Source of the DNA: Bacillus sp. FJAT-45037 | Lineage (GTDB): Bacteria > Bacillota > Bacilli > Bacillales > Bacillaceae_D | Assembly (NCBI RefSeq): GCF_002797325.1 | Contig: NZ_KZ454938.1 | Location: 2,492,267-2,556,266 of the forward strand | Reading direction: 5' to 3' | DNA: 64,000 nucleotides | Shown: in pieces, positions 18,559 through 27,554 of the stretch | Layout of the letters: each line of letters opens with the position of its first letter | Position numbering within the stretch: position 1 is the first letter of the stretch | Translations under genes and position numbers: made by a program | Notes under the pieces: generated by a model | What the model saw: the letters and a program-made list of their open reading frames with translations, nothing else | Database searches by the model: none | Told to the model about the DNA's origin: nothing

Positions 18559-19861
18559 TTTAAGTAGCGCAGCTCATAAAGTGTGGATAATTCTTTTAAT
18601 CCCCACTTTATGAGTTTTTCTTTTGTGATTGCACGATGAATGATTTCCGACCTTGAAATACGCCAATATCCTTTTCGAGAATTGTCGATCTTGATGGCAT
18701 CCTCATGACTGATGCCATATTTACGAAGCATTTTAAATTTCGTTTTAACTTTCTTCCACCTTTTCCAAATGATTTGTCTGAGCCTATGATTTAACCATCC
18801 TTGAACTTCAAGGATAAACGTCTTCATCCTTGCGATTCCGTAATAGTTAATCCACCCAATTGTTACCCGGTTAATTTCTGTCATGATCTGTTTCCATGTC
18901 CCAGGTCTTTTCCGACTGGTTAAGTTTTTGAGTTTATTTTTGAAACGTTGTTTTGCCGACCTGCTAGGTCGGCTACCGACTTGCCCATTAAATTTTGAAT
19001 ATTGAACCCTAGGAAGGTTGCCGAAGTGGCACTACACACCTTGCTTTTATTTTGATTAATGGTTAATCCAAGGTCACTCTCAATGTAGTTTGAGATATTA
19101 TCCATGACTCTCTCGCCAGCTCGTTTGCTTTTAACGTAGATAACAAAGTCATCTGCGTATCGGATAAACCGGTGTCCGCGTTCTTCCAGTCTTCTATCCA
19201 GTTTGTTTAGATAGACATTGGCGAGGATCGGTGAAAGTGGACCACCTTGCGGAGTTCCTTCATTTGTCTCGATATAAATATCTTTATCAAGTATTCCGGA
19301 ACGCAAGAATTTCCATATCAGTTTCAGGACGATTTTATCAGAGATAAATTCCTCAAGATAAGCATGTACTCTTTGGTGATGGATCGTATCGAAGTAGCTT
19401 TTCAAGTCACAATCGACAACTGTTCGATATCCTTCCTCGTAGTATTGCTCAGCTAGCTTGATTGCTTGGTGTGCGTTCCTTCCTTTTCTGAATCCAAAGC
19501 TTTTTTCTGAAAAGTATGGGTCGATTTTCGGCTCAATAACTTGTAGGATAGCTTGTTGGACAACCCTATCCATGACACTTGGAATACCGAGGTATCTTTT
19601 AGAACCATCCGGTTTCGGAATGGCGACTCTTTTCACTGGCTGTGGTTGATATGTTCCGTCTAATAGCTTCTTTTTCAATGGTTGGTAATACTTACGCATG
19701 TGAGATTCGAGTTCGTACACAGTTACTCCATCAACTCCTGGAGCTCCTTTGTTTTTCTTTACTTTCTCATATGCATTTAAAAGATTTTTGTCGTCAATCA
19801 CTTGTTTAATTAATGCGTTACCATCTTGTTCTCTCATATCCATGTCGACATCCCTACGCAC
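18552..19861 (-). pseudogene. Group II intron reverse transcriptase-maturase, frameshifted
   Basis: The N-terminal frame (18920-19861, 313 residues) holds the RT domain: KPDGSKRYLGIPS, GFRKGRNAHQA, TPQGGPLSP and the active site YADD. The maturase part (NLTSRKRPGTWKQ, GWINYYGIA, then the C-terminal domain) continues in another frame down to 18552. Restoring one base in the AA of GGGCAAGTCGG, near 18981, joins the two. The whole would be about 420 residues, normal for IIC maturases. A real mutation or a sequencing slip cannot be told apart here. Confidence 0.85.
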
Positions 19862-20360
19862 TCTTATGTACCTTTGGTTTCCAACCTATCTCTCCATAAG
19901 TAGCCATCTATTCGGTCTTTACCACGATGTTTTCTGCGCTTTGGCGGCGATGTCTACACCTCCTTGTTTTCCAAGATTAAGATTGTTCGGCCCTTCATTT
20001 TATTGTAAAACTACTATGGCCTCTGCTGACTTCTCATGATTCATCAACCTATCACTAGGATGATTGTTACGTAAGTAACCCTCATGAGACCTCCCCGGGT
20101 AAGGATGATAACCTTCCTCCCATGTAACTGCTGTATTTACTGTATAGAATTCGGGCAGTATCGGACTTTGTTTTGTTTAGCAAACTCGTCCATTCCAATT
20201 CAGCCTTCTATACAATTTCTGTTCGTCAGTTCGGGATTTTGCCGCAGGCTTCCTTCAGATTCCACTTCGCAATGGACACCCTTGCCTTTAGCTAACAGTT
20301 CCTACTGCCAAGCCTGTAGCGGACTTTCACCACCAAGTTATCACCCATGCCGGGCGCACT

Positions 20361-20397
20361 AAAAAATCACATGAGACGACATTTCGCTCATGTGATT
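20361..20397 (-). terminator. Terminator of the calY-like gene; intron target
   Basis: An 11-base perfect stem AATCACATGAG / CTCATGTGATT with T run, 40 bases past the fibre-protein stop. The intron starts two bases beyond the T run. Confidence 0.85.
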
Positions 20398-20436
20398 CTA
20401 CTTTTCAGTTGTTTCAATACTCCACTTAAAGGTTAC

Positions 20437-21048
20437 TTAATTATTAGTGAACTGTGCACCCTCATCTGTTTGCTTAGCAAAAGCTTCGAAGTCTACAGAA
20501 AGTTCAGCACCTTGGTATTCATTGCCTGTAGTAGGGCCATCAAGAGAAACTTTTAGCTCAACCTCTACAATATCTCCACTTGCTAGTACAAAGTCTTCTA
20601 ATACATCTACATCTTCTAGGTGAGCTGCAGTACGTCTATCTCTAGAAGTCTCAGGACCTCCAAACACTGACTCCCCATCAACAAGCACTTCTACATCGTA
20701 ACCACTTAGTGTAGCTACAGTGTCAGTGTTTCTTAGTGGAGCTACAATGTTACTTAGAGTGAAATCAAATTCACCTGTTAATACAACAACCTCATCACCA
20801 GTATTCTCTATCGTCGCAATACCTGATGCCGTTCTACCTGGAGCAAGCGCACTATAATTATCACCATCTACAGTTAAATCAAAATTCGCATCTTCCCCAG
20901 CAGAAATCTTTAGTGTCGAGTTCTCTACAGATCCTGTTACTTCCGCACTTGATGTAAACCAAGAGAATGTTCCAAATCCAGCACCTACTACTACTGCTCC
21001 TGCTAATGCTGTTCCTAGTAAAGCCTTCTTTGTCTTGTTCATGTTCAT
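20437..21048 (-). CDS. calY: TasA/CalY (camelysin) family biofilm fibre protein
   Basis: 203 residues. The N-terminus is a SipW-type signal peptide with FGTFSWFTSSAEVTG at the cleavage region. The mature part is acidic and beta-rich, as in TasA and camelysin, the extracellular matrix fibre subunits of Bacillus. AGAGGAG precedes the ATG. It lies just after sipW, which would remove its signal peptide. A 111-base leader separates the two, so it may have its own promoter. The name is a family call; it could equally be called tasA. Confidence 0.85.
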   Translation of the reverse strand: MNMNKTKKALLGTALAGAVVVGAGFGTFSWFTSSAEVTGSVENSTLKISAGEDANFDLTVDGDNYSALAPGRTASGIATIENTGDEVVVLTGEFDFTLSNIVAPLRNTDTVATLSGYDVEVLVDGESVFGGPETSRDRRTAAHLEDVDVLEDFVLASGDIVEVELKVSLDGPTTGNEYQGAELSVDFEAFAKQTDEGAQFTNN

Positions 21049-21159
21049 GTTTAACCGACTCCTCTTTATGTTTTATTTTTTTTTGACGTTTGAAGTATGT
21101 AGACTGTTTGCCTTTAAATCTTCATCCGTCATCACTCCCCTCGTGAGCTGAGCTATTTA

Positions 21160-21711
21160 TTAGCTCGCTTGTTTGTCTTCTACTTTTTCTTTCTTGTTGC
21201 CGATGATACCTAAACGTTGGAATATTTCGATAATAATTACTGCTAATATAGGTACTGCTATTAAAATAAAGAACCCTATTGGACCCGCTACAAACTGTGC
21301 ATAGTAGCCAGCATTTGGAATGATATGTGTTTGGACTCCTAAAATGTCTTCGCGAGGGATGTTGATGTTATCTTCAACGTTGTTGTTATCCCCTTGTGCC
21401 CTGAACATCATCTGACCATTCGATTCATTTAGATCAATGGCTCTGTGAGTGACTAAGATTCCATCTGGATGCTTATATGTAATGACATCTCCGACACTTG
21501 GTTCCACCTTTTCATTGATGAGGATAATATCACCCGCATCGAAAGCTGGCTGCATACTGTTTGATAGAATCGTTAACGGCTTATATCCGAAAACGCTTGG
21601 AGCTTTTTCTACATCTCCGTCTGCTTGAATGACGAAATAAATGACTGCCGCCGCTCCTAGGGCCAAAACGATGAGTAATAGAGTTGATAAGTATTTTAAT
21701 AGTTTTTTCAA
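21160..21711 (-). CDS. sipW: Signal peptidase I, SipW (ER-type)
   Basis: 183 residues with an N-terminal transmembrane helix (about 7-28), the catalytic region LTILSNSMQP with Ser52, and VTHRA with His89. It has a second membrane helix near the C-terminus. A Ser-His pair instead of Ser-Lys marks the ER/archaeal-type peptidases to which SipW belongs. In B. subtilis SipW processes TasA and TapA. The start appears to be TTG behind AAGGGTGAG. It lies between the fibre gene and the SinR-like gene. Confidence 0.92.
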   Translation of the reverse strand: MKKLLKYLSTLLLIVLALGAAAVIYFVIQADGDVEKAPSVFGYKPLTILSNSMQPAFDAGDIILINEKVEPSVGDVITYKHPDGILVTHRAIDLNESNGQMMFRAQGDNNNVEDNINIPREDILGVQTHIIPNAGYYAQFVAGPIGFFILIAVPILAVIIIEIFQRLGIIGNKKEKVEDKQAS

Positions 21712-21760
21712 ATGCGCTCACCCTTACTATTGTTTTCTATAGCGAACTCTCTATGACCTT

Positions 21761-21790
21761 ATTGTACGTGTATTGTACGTGAATTACAAT
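21761..21790. promoter_or_regulatory. Doubled ATTGTACGTG motif upstream of sipW
   Basis: ATTGTACGTG occurs at 21761 and again at 21772, 11 bases apart (one helical turn). The second is part of an inverted repeat ATTGTA-N7-TACAAT. It lies in the 103-bp gap between the SinR-like gene and sipW. The 9-mer ATTGTACGT recurs at three other promoter-side sites of the island (24164, 28520, 28873, read on the minus strand). Confidence 0.6.
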
Positions 21791-21814
21791 ACTTTTTAAC
21801 TATTTTTTTCATTT

Positions 21815-22183
21815 TTATTTTTCTACAAATTCTGCATCACACCCTAAGTGATACTTTTCTACTAGTGAGCTCCCTTCAATAAATCGAATAAGCTCATTTT
21901 TCTTGATTCCTTTTTGGATTGCCATGTAAATAATCCTAATCCATTCCTCATCTAGCCTCACCTCTTGATCCCTTCCAAATATGAGGTGAGGCAATTGAAC
22001 GTCAAGCTCGTTAGCAAGCTTTGTGACGATTTTAATAGAAGGATTGTCTTTGTGATTACGTTCTATATCACTTAAATAACTTTTGGTAATCCCTGTTCGA
22101 TTCGCTAACTCAGTAAGTGATAAGTTTTTCAGTTTACGATAGTATGCAACTCTGTTTCCAAAAGTTGCTTCATGACTCGCCAT
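21815..22183 (-). CDS. SinR-like XRE-family regulator
   Basis: 122 residues. It has an N-terminal helix-turn-helix, LSLTELANRTGITKSYLSDIER, very close to the SinR pattern, and a C-terminal LDEEWIRIIYMAIQKG segment like the SinR region that multimerises and binds SinI. SinR represses matrix operons in B. subtilis; here the gene lies inside the matrix operon itself. ATG at 22183 follows GGGGAGGAG, which also forms the end of the upstream gene. No sinI is in the window. Confidence 0.85.
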   Translation of the reverse strand: MASHEATFGNRVAYYRKLKNLSLTELANRTGITKSYLSDIERNHKDNPSIKIVTKLANELDVQLPHLIFGRDQEVRLDEEWIRIIYMAIQKGIKKNELIRFIEGSSLVEKYHLGCDAEFVEK

Positions 22184-22184
22184 C

Positions 22185-22778
22185 TTACTCCTCCCCATTC
22201 TCAACTGTTTCTTTGATGTCTTTTACCTCTGGAGAAGCCTCTCTTTCTTCTTTCTTTGATTCGCTTACTTTTTCTGCTTGTGTTGCATTTACTTCTTTTG
22301 GCTCTGCAGGATTTTCAGCAGGTGTCTCAATGACCTCGACCTTTTCTTCTTGTTTTGACTCAGAAGCTTGCTCTTTCTTGTCATTTTCTTTAACTGGCTC
22401 TACTGCCTTTTCTGACTGTTTAGCTTCTTGTTCTTTAGGTTGTTTTTCTTCTTTTTTCTCATCTTTGACCTTTTCTTTAGCCTTTGAATCCTCGGTTTCA
22501 ACTGCCGATTCGTTTACTGCATCTTCTGAATTTGTGTCATTTTCTTCTTCCTCAACCACCTCAATTGTTTCCACTTTTAACTCTTCTTCTTTTTCAATCG
22601 GTATGGCTTGACCATGAACTTCTAAAGCTTGAGTAAAGTAAGAATGTGAGGAAGGAATGAGTTGATTCATACCACTTAGAATAAGAAAGCCAAACAAAAA
22701 CATAAAACTAACAAGATAAGTCGTTTTTCTATTTCGTTGGTTCCTTAATAATTGATACTTCCTTTTGCGAGAAAGCAT
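22185..22778 (-). CDS. TapA-like matrix protein with Glu/Lys-rich tail
   Basis: 197 residues. A basic N-terminus precedes one membrane segment (YLVSFMFLFGFLILSG) and then HSYFTQALEV, which resembles the cleavage region of SipW substrates such as TapA. From about residue 60 on it is a low-complexity tail of Glu, Lys, Ala and Ser, probably unfolded. ATG at 22778 follows AGGGGG and starts just after the preceding stop. TapA anchors TasA fibres in B. subtilis; the assignment rests on position and architecture, not on close similarity. Confidence 0.55.
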   Translation of the reverse strand: MLSRKRKYQLLRNQRNRKTTYLVSFMFLFGFLILSGMNQLIPSSHSYFTQALEVHGQAIPIEKEEELKVETIEVVEEEENDTNSEDAVNESAVETEDSKAKEKVKDEKKEEKQPKEQEAKQSEKAVEPVKENDKKEQASESKQEEKVEVIETPAENPAEPKEVNATQAEKVSESKKEEREASPEVKDIKETVENGEE

Positions 22779-22782
22779 GTCT

Positions 22783-23526
22783 TTACCCCCTATTCTCCGA
22801 TAGTCTTTCTGCAGCAAAGACCCGGATGATACCTGCAATAATAAGTAAGAGGCATCCTATTAATAAAAAATTGTACATATTTGTACTCGTTGAAGGTAAT
22901 TTATGATTCCCTTCTAAACCTGGATGCTTAAAGCTAGAAGGCTTACCTATTGGGAACATATGATCACTACTCTCTTGTTGCTCGATTGTAGTCGTAGATT
23001 CATTTTGTTCAGTTGGAGAAGTCGTTAGAACATCACCCTCAGATTCAGCACTCAATTTCCCATGAAGTACACCAGCTTGCATCTCATTGGGAGCTTCTTT
23101 CATTAAGTGAATATCAAAGCTAATTTTTAGTTGGTCGTTTTGTTGTAAGCTTAGATTTTGAAGCTTTGCATTAAACTCATATTGGAAGGTAGTAAGGGAA
23201 CTCCAATGAAACGTTTCTACATGCTTGCCGTTTAGAAGGACTTCTGAGAAAGCCTCGTAGTTAGCTAACATTCTGTTGTCTAGCTGGCCACCGGGATGAC
23301 GGTATTCAAATTCCAAAAATAGATCGGTCGTTAAACTCTCTTCCTGTTTGTTTGCTAAGGTGACTATATGCAAGCCAAGATTTCTAGAGGGGGCTAATCG
23401 TAGCCCCTCTTCAAAAAGACTTAATTCCCCTTGTTGATTTACATGAACTTCATTTGCAGCTATGTTGATTGGACTGAAAGAGTATAAGAAAACAGCTATT
23501 AAAAAGTAGATCCATCTGTTTCTCAT
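22783..23526 (-). CDS. Surface protein with LPSTS-type sorting signal
   Basis: 247 residues. It has a signal peptide (residues 1-24), a beta-rich extracellular domain of about 130 residues, a Ser/Thr/Glu-rich linker, and a C-terminal LPSTS followed by a hydrophobic helix (FLLIGCLLLIIAGII) and a charged end. This is the layout of a cell-wall sorting signal, with Ser in place of the usual Gly. The class D-like sortase at 29289 is the obvious candidate enzyme. AAGGAG precedes the ATG at 23526. I know no name for this protein. Confidence 0.7.
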   Translation of the reverse strand: MRNRWIYFLIAVFLYSFSPINIAANEVHVNQQGELSLFEEGLRLAPSRNLGLHIVTLANKQEESLTTDLFLEFEYRHPGGQLDNRMLANYEAFSEVLLNGKHVETFHWSSLTTFQYEFNAKLQNLSLQQNDQLKISFDIHLMKEAPNEMQAGVLHGKLSAESEGDVLTTSPTEQNESTTTIEQQESSDHMFPIGKPSSFKHPGLEGNHKLPSTSTNMYNFLLIGCLLLIIAGIIRVFAAERLSENRG

Positions 23527-23532
23527 ATGCAC

Positions 23533-24102
23533 CTACTCCTTACTATCAATCTGTTTTGCTTCAACTAGAATAGAAGGTTTGACCGATAAATTTCGAAATT
23601 TATTCCCTGGGTTCTTTTTAAGTTCCATTATCATTTCCACCTCGAAAGTTTCTTGTGTCTCCAAACCATTGGACAATTTCCTTAGGATATTTTTGTCTCC
23701 CATTTTATCCCCGGTCGTTTCAAACTTATCAATTTTGCCGTTATGTGTAATTTTCACTGTAACAAGAACATCCTTCAGTTTATTTTGGGGAGCATTCTTC
23801 CCATCAGAATGGATGAGTTCGATATCTAGTTTTCCTGATACCTTCATCGCTTCATCTCCACTATTTTCAAACACAAGAGGCTTGGATTTGACTTCCTTCC
23901 CTAATACGAGACGATCATGGTCACTTAAAAACTCGATTTCGGTGGCTCCGACGTTAATTTCTAGTTGTGCATTTTGGATTTTTCCTTCTACAAGTGCTGA
24001 AGATAAAAACCAAGAATAGGTGCCATATGTAACCCCGCCAATAATGAGACCCAATAGAGATACACTAATTAACCACTTCTTCAACTCACTTAAGCTTCTC
24101 AA
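23533..24102 (-). CDS. Second TasA/CalY-like SipW-dependent protein
   Basis: 189 residues with a SipW-type signal peptide (GGVTYGTYSWFLSSA) and a beta-rich body containing VFENSGDEAMKVSGKLDIE, the same pattern as the fibre protein at 20437 (IENTGDEVVVLTGEFDF). It is likely a minor fibre subunit or a nucleator. The start is TTG with AAGGGTGATG upstream. It is the first gene of the matrix operon, and its promoter lies inside the 238-bp duplicated cassette. Confidence 0.8.
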   Translation of the reverse strand: MRSLSELKKWLISVSLLGLIIGGVTYGTYSWFLSSALVEGKIQNAQLEINVGATEIEFLSDHDRLVLGKEVKSKPLVFENSGDEAMKVSGKLDIELIHSDGKNAPQNKLKDVLVTVKITHNGKIDKFETTGDKMGDKNILRKLSNGLETQETFEVEMIMELKKNPGNKFRNLSVKPSILVEAKQIDSKE

Positions 24103-24103
24103 T

Positions 24104-24341
24104 ACTCATCACCCTTGATTTCAGTTTTCACTATATCGAACAATCTAAATGTACACATAAATCACGTACAATTCAAGTAGTTTCTGATTATTCTTTTATT
24201 TTCTTCTCGACATTTAACGTCGAATTATAGTAATACATTGAAGTGAATCGATGGTTCATTGCCATTCCAGTTATAGGCCTGTCGAATCTCTTGTAGCTGC
24301 CAACTCACATATGTACGGTCTTTATACAACTCGATTGTTTT
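24104..24341 (-). repeat. 238-bp duplicated promoter cassette, left copy
   Basis: Nearly identical to 28460-28697, with only a handful of differences and no gaps. It contains the last ~38 codons of the small gene seen whole at 28581-28820, then the promoter region of the matrix operon with an ATTGTACGT motif (24164-24173), a TTCGATATAG element and the ribosome site. At 24341 the copy breaks off and joins a rok-like pseudogene. Confidence 0.92.
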
Positions 24342-24830
24342 GCACTAGAAGCTATTAGAGAGAGAATGCAAGAACTCAAGGAAGAAAAGAGAATGCTCCA
24401 AAACGAGTGGCATCAACTTCTCATAAGACTGGGAGACATTTACAGAGACAAAAAAGAAAACACTCGACCACTTCACATTATCGAGTACAAAGAAGACCAG
24501 CTGAATTACATAGAAGACGAGGAAAGCAAGAACACTCCTGTAATTAAAAAAGAATCTCACGGAAAGAAAAAGAAAAGCAAAAAATAAAAAATCAATGCGG
24601 CAATTGATTTCACACTTGATCTGTTCAAAAGTGAAGATTGAGCATTCACAGGAAAAGAAATTGCAAGGAATCTAGAAGGGCATGGACTAATGAAATGGAA
24701 GACACCCACTGCTTTTATGGATATTATGAAAAGAAGAGTTGATGGGATCGAGAAGCCTTATAAAGGATATTACTTACTGAATGCAGAGATTAATGAGGAT
24801 GAGTCAGAAGAGAAATTTTTAGAAAAATAA
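24342..24830 (+). pseudogene. rok-like repressor, truncated and interrupted
   Basis: Read in one frame, the stretch gives a charged coiled coil (LEAIRERMQELKEEKRML), a Lys-rich linker, and a C-terminal domain with AFTGKEIARNLEGHG, TPTAFMDIMKR and IEKPYKGYYLLNAEI. The layout and the KPYxGxY pattern recall B. subtilis Rok, the AT-rich DNA silencer. The frame has two stops, TAA at 24585 and TGA at 24639, and its first few codons are cut away by the repeat junction at 24341. The first intact piece is 24366-24587. Confidence 0.6.
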
Positions 24831-25044
24831 GGATCATAAAAACGTTTCATTCCTTTGATTTTGAAGGCTGATAATTTTGTTTGTGGTGCCATTAAATAGA
24901 ACAACCCCTACTTTTTTTCGATCAATATACATATTCGCTAGGGGTAATTATCCCTTCTCCCTACCTCAAGGATTTAGATATAAAATTTGGAGATACTGTT
25001 GATATAGTGGTCAACAATAATTTGAAATGTATCTCCATTAGCAA

Positions 25045-25092
25045 TAAAAAACGACACCCCCACTAGATCACCTTGATCAAGTGGGGGTGTCG
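25045..25092 (-). terminator. Intrinsic terminator of the coiled-coil gene
   Basis: A 13-base stem (CGACACCCCCACT) with an extra GATCA/TGATC pair inside and TTTTTT in the minus direction. The rest of 24831-25144, about 210 bases, shows no gene or clear signal. Confidence 0.85.
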
Positions 25093-25144
25093 TCGATAAG
25101 AAATTTAAGGAGAGAGGACTTTAATCCTCTCTTCTTCCTGTTAA

Positions 25145-26075
25145 TTAAGCTCCAGCTTTAATTGTTTCAACAGTCTTGCCGTTGTGATCTAACCAGCAAA
25201 CTTTAAGAGTTCCGCCTTTATCAGTTTTGATGAATGTCACTCCATTAGCATTGGCTACGATAGAGTCTGAGATATCTAATCCAGTAAATTGATAACTTAC
25301 AGCTACATCTACAGAGTTGTTATTAGTGATTCTCCAAATGCGATCTCACTCTTGGATGTTAAGATCAGGGTTCTCAGCGATAAACTGATCAGTGAGTTGA
25401 ATGTAAGTTAATTGAAGGTTAGAGATAGTTACAACTGAAGAAATTGTATCTATTGAAGTATCAATAGAGTTAATTTCTTCAGTTGTTTGTGGTACTAGAT
25501 CCTTAGTTGCCTCTTGAACTGCTGCATCTACAGAACCAAGCTCCTCAACTGCTTCATTGGCTTTTTCTACCTCTCCAGCTAAACGTTCCTTCTCGTTATA
25601 TGTAGAAGTATTTTCTTCCTTCAGCTTAGCGATTTGATTAGTAGCATCTTCAAGTTGTCAATTTACACTTTCTAATTGAGAAAGTGTTGCATCTAATTCA
25701 GTTGTAACAGCTAATAGCTCCATCTCAGTAAGTTCTAGTTGTTCGTTGCTTGCAGTTAAAAGATTCGATTTGATTCTTAAACTTGCGAATTTCTTTCTCT
25801 TTATGCTTAATGTTAGCGCTTAAATTTGCAATGTTAGCATTTTTAGATTGGATGAGACCATTTGCTTTTGCCACAGTTTCATTAGCAGAAGCCTTTGACT
25901 CCTCAATCTTAGCTAGTAGATTTTTCTCATTCATATCGTACTGAACAATCTTGTCTTTGTAGTTAACTAGATTGCTAGATACTGACTGAATCGTATCTCG
26001 ACCTGTAAATACTATCGCACCTGCCGTAACTCCACCCGCTAATAAAGCTCCTACAACTTTAGTTCCAACCGACAT
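25145..26075 (-). pseudogene. Membrane-anchored coiled-coil protein, frameshifted with two UGA stops
   Basis: It opens MSVGTKVVGALLAGGVTAGAIVF, a membrane anchor, then a long coiled coil. After about residue 107 the frame shifts by one base (near 25755-25790), and the other frame carries the coiled coil onward (ASNEQLELTEMELLAVTTE) to a compact C-terminal domain ending at 25145. Two in-frame TGA codons interrupt it, at 25658-25660 and 25347-25349. Restored length is about 310 residues. Function unknown; it follows the GT2 gene on the same strand with its own promoter region. Confidence 0.7.
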
Positions 26076-26130
26076 CCCAATGTTTAAGTCCCACCTTATT
26101 AAGTTTTTGTTTTTTATTACAAATTGAATG

Positions 26131-26150
26131 TTGTAACAACGTTATTACAA
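26131..26150. promoter_or_regulatory. 20-bp palindrome upstream of the coiled-coil gene
   Basis: TTGTAACAACGTTATTACAA is an inverted repeat with one mismatched pair. It lies in the 117-bp gap between the GT2 stop and the coiled-coil gene, with a further TTACAA half-site just before it. Likely an operator. Confidence 0.45.
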
Positions 26151-26192
26151 AATCAAGTATTATTTGTTTTTTTTAACAATGGCGCCAAAAGA

Positions 26193-27548
26193 TTATGATG
26201 CTTTTTCTAGATATTTGTTTCCTGTTCGTTGAACCTTATTCCACCCTTCTTTGTTGACAAAATATAGTAAGCTACCCACCATTACATAGAACATAAAGAC
26301 AAAGCGGAAAAAGAAGAGTTCACCTAGTATAGTCATTACTAAATGCTTTCTAGATCCATTAGCAATGTGCATCCCATGTCTCTTAATGATATAAAGAGCT
26401 GCCAAGCAAGAAATTAAGTTCAATGTCACAGATAAGGCAAGGTATAAACCTATAATGAAAAAGGATTTTTCGCTATATCCGAGGGTAAGAAGGTAAACGA
26501 GGTAAACCAGAGTAAAACTGGTTGCGAGGGTGCCTACAATAAAGGCATCTACAATAAAGAAAAAGGATACAGATCGTTTAAAGATAGATCTCAGCATCAC
26601 CCTGAAGTAGATAATCAAGCAATCAACAAAGGCTTTCTGCCAACGTACTCTTTGCTTGAATAGATCTCTCCAACTTTCAGGACATTCTGTATAGCAAATT
26701 GCATGTGGTAAAAACAAAATTTTTTTCCCTTTATTGTCTAGAACATACTTTTGAAACTTCATCGTAATATCAATATCTTCTCCAACTGTATTTCGATAAC
26801 CGCCGACTTCAAGAAGAATACTCTTTCTGAATATACCGAAAGCACCTGATATAACAGAGAGTGCATTAGAGCGAGCAAGAGATGTTTTATAGATCATAAA
26901 ACCTTTCAAATATTCAAATATTTGGAATCTAACGATATACTTGATCCCTAATGAAAGTCCTTTTCCGCTCATCTGCCCTCCCTGTATGATGTTGACAAGA
27001 CCACCGCCAGCAATAACGTTTTCATCTTCGAAGGCTGAATTAATGACATGAAGGGAGTTTTTCTCTAAGATGGTGTCTGCATCAAGAGTGACAATAATAT
27101 CATTAGAGGCAAAATCAATCCCAGCATTCAAGGAGTCTGCTTTCCCACCATTGTTCTTGTCAATAATATACGTGTTAGGTAATCTAGTTGATTTATATGT
27201 AGCAAGAACTAATTGGTAAGTAAGGCGTTTAGCAAATGATTTTAAAGAAATTTTGTTTCCTAATTCTTCGGTAAGAACATCTAGTGTACGATCAGAAGAT
27301 CCATCATTAATGAAGATAAACTCTGCATGCGGATAGACCTTGAGGATATCCCTCACTCCTTGAATGGTAGAGGATAAAATGACTTCTTCGTTATAACAAG
27401 GGACAAGAACAGAAATACCTTTCATGTTCTTAGTATCTTTGTGAAAGTTGTATTGGTCTTTTTCCCTTAAAGCACCTAGTGCGTTCATTACATGAAACAA
27501 TGGCAATGCGGTACAAATCGTAATCATAATGATAGTAAGCCATATCAT
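26193..27548 (-). CDS. Processive family 2 glycosyltransferase (exopolysaccharide synthase)
   Basis: 451 residues. An N-terminal membrane helix leads to a GT-A domain with VLVPCYNEE, INDGSSDRT, LDADT, the acceptor-site GED and QRVRW (the QxxRW motif of processive synthases). Three or four membrane helices follow at the C-terminus. It is of the IcaA/PgaC, hyaluronan or cellulose synthase type. The sugar cannot be told from motifs alone. It follows a GH16 gene by seven bases, as in polymer synthesis and trimming pairs. Confidence 0.85.
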   Translation of the reverse strand: MIWLTIIMITICTALPLFHVMNALGALREKDQYNFHKDTKNMKGISVLVPCYNEEVILSSTIQGVRDILKVYPHAEFIFINDGSSDRTLDVLTEELGNKISLKSFAKRLTYQLVLATYKSTRLPNTYIIDKNNGGKADSLNAGIDFASNDIIVTLDADTILEKNSLHVINSAFEDENVIAGGGLVNIIQGGQMSGKGLSLGIKYIVRFQIFEYLKGFMIYKTSLARSNALSVISGAFGIFRKSILLEVGGYRNTVGEDIDITMKFQKYVLDNKGKKILFLPHAICYTECPESWRDLFKQRVRWQKAFVDCLIIYFRVMLRSIFKRSVSFFFIVDAFIVGTLATSFTLVYLVYLLTLGYSEKSFFIIGLYLALSVTLNLISCLAALYIIKRHGMHIANGSRKHLVMTILGELFFFRFVFMFYVMVGSLLYFVNKEGWNKVQRTGNKYLEKAS

Positions 27549-27554
27549 GTTCGA

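Larger units (their letters stand above)
18481..20359 (-). mobile_element. Group II intron, IIC-like (B.h.I1-type)
   Basis: On the minus strand the element begins GTGCGCCCGG at 20359, the group II 5' consensus, and ends near CTACTCAAT at 18481 after domains V and VI. It encodes a reverse transcriptase-maturase. It sits directly behind the rho-independent terminator of the calY-like gene and in the same direction, which is the known target habit of group IIC introns such as B. halodurans B.h.I1. The exact 3' boundary could shift by a base. The maturase is frameshifted, so the copy may not move by itself. Confidence 0.85.

Noticed and set aside
24342-26075. UGA read as tryptophan as an established recoding system
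   Set aside because: TGG is used in the same genes, a TAA and a frameshift also occur, and neighbouring intact genes end normally. Decay explains the data, so it is only listed as something to check.
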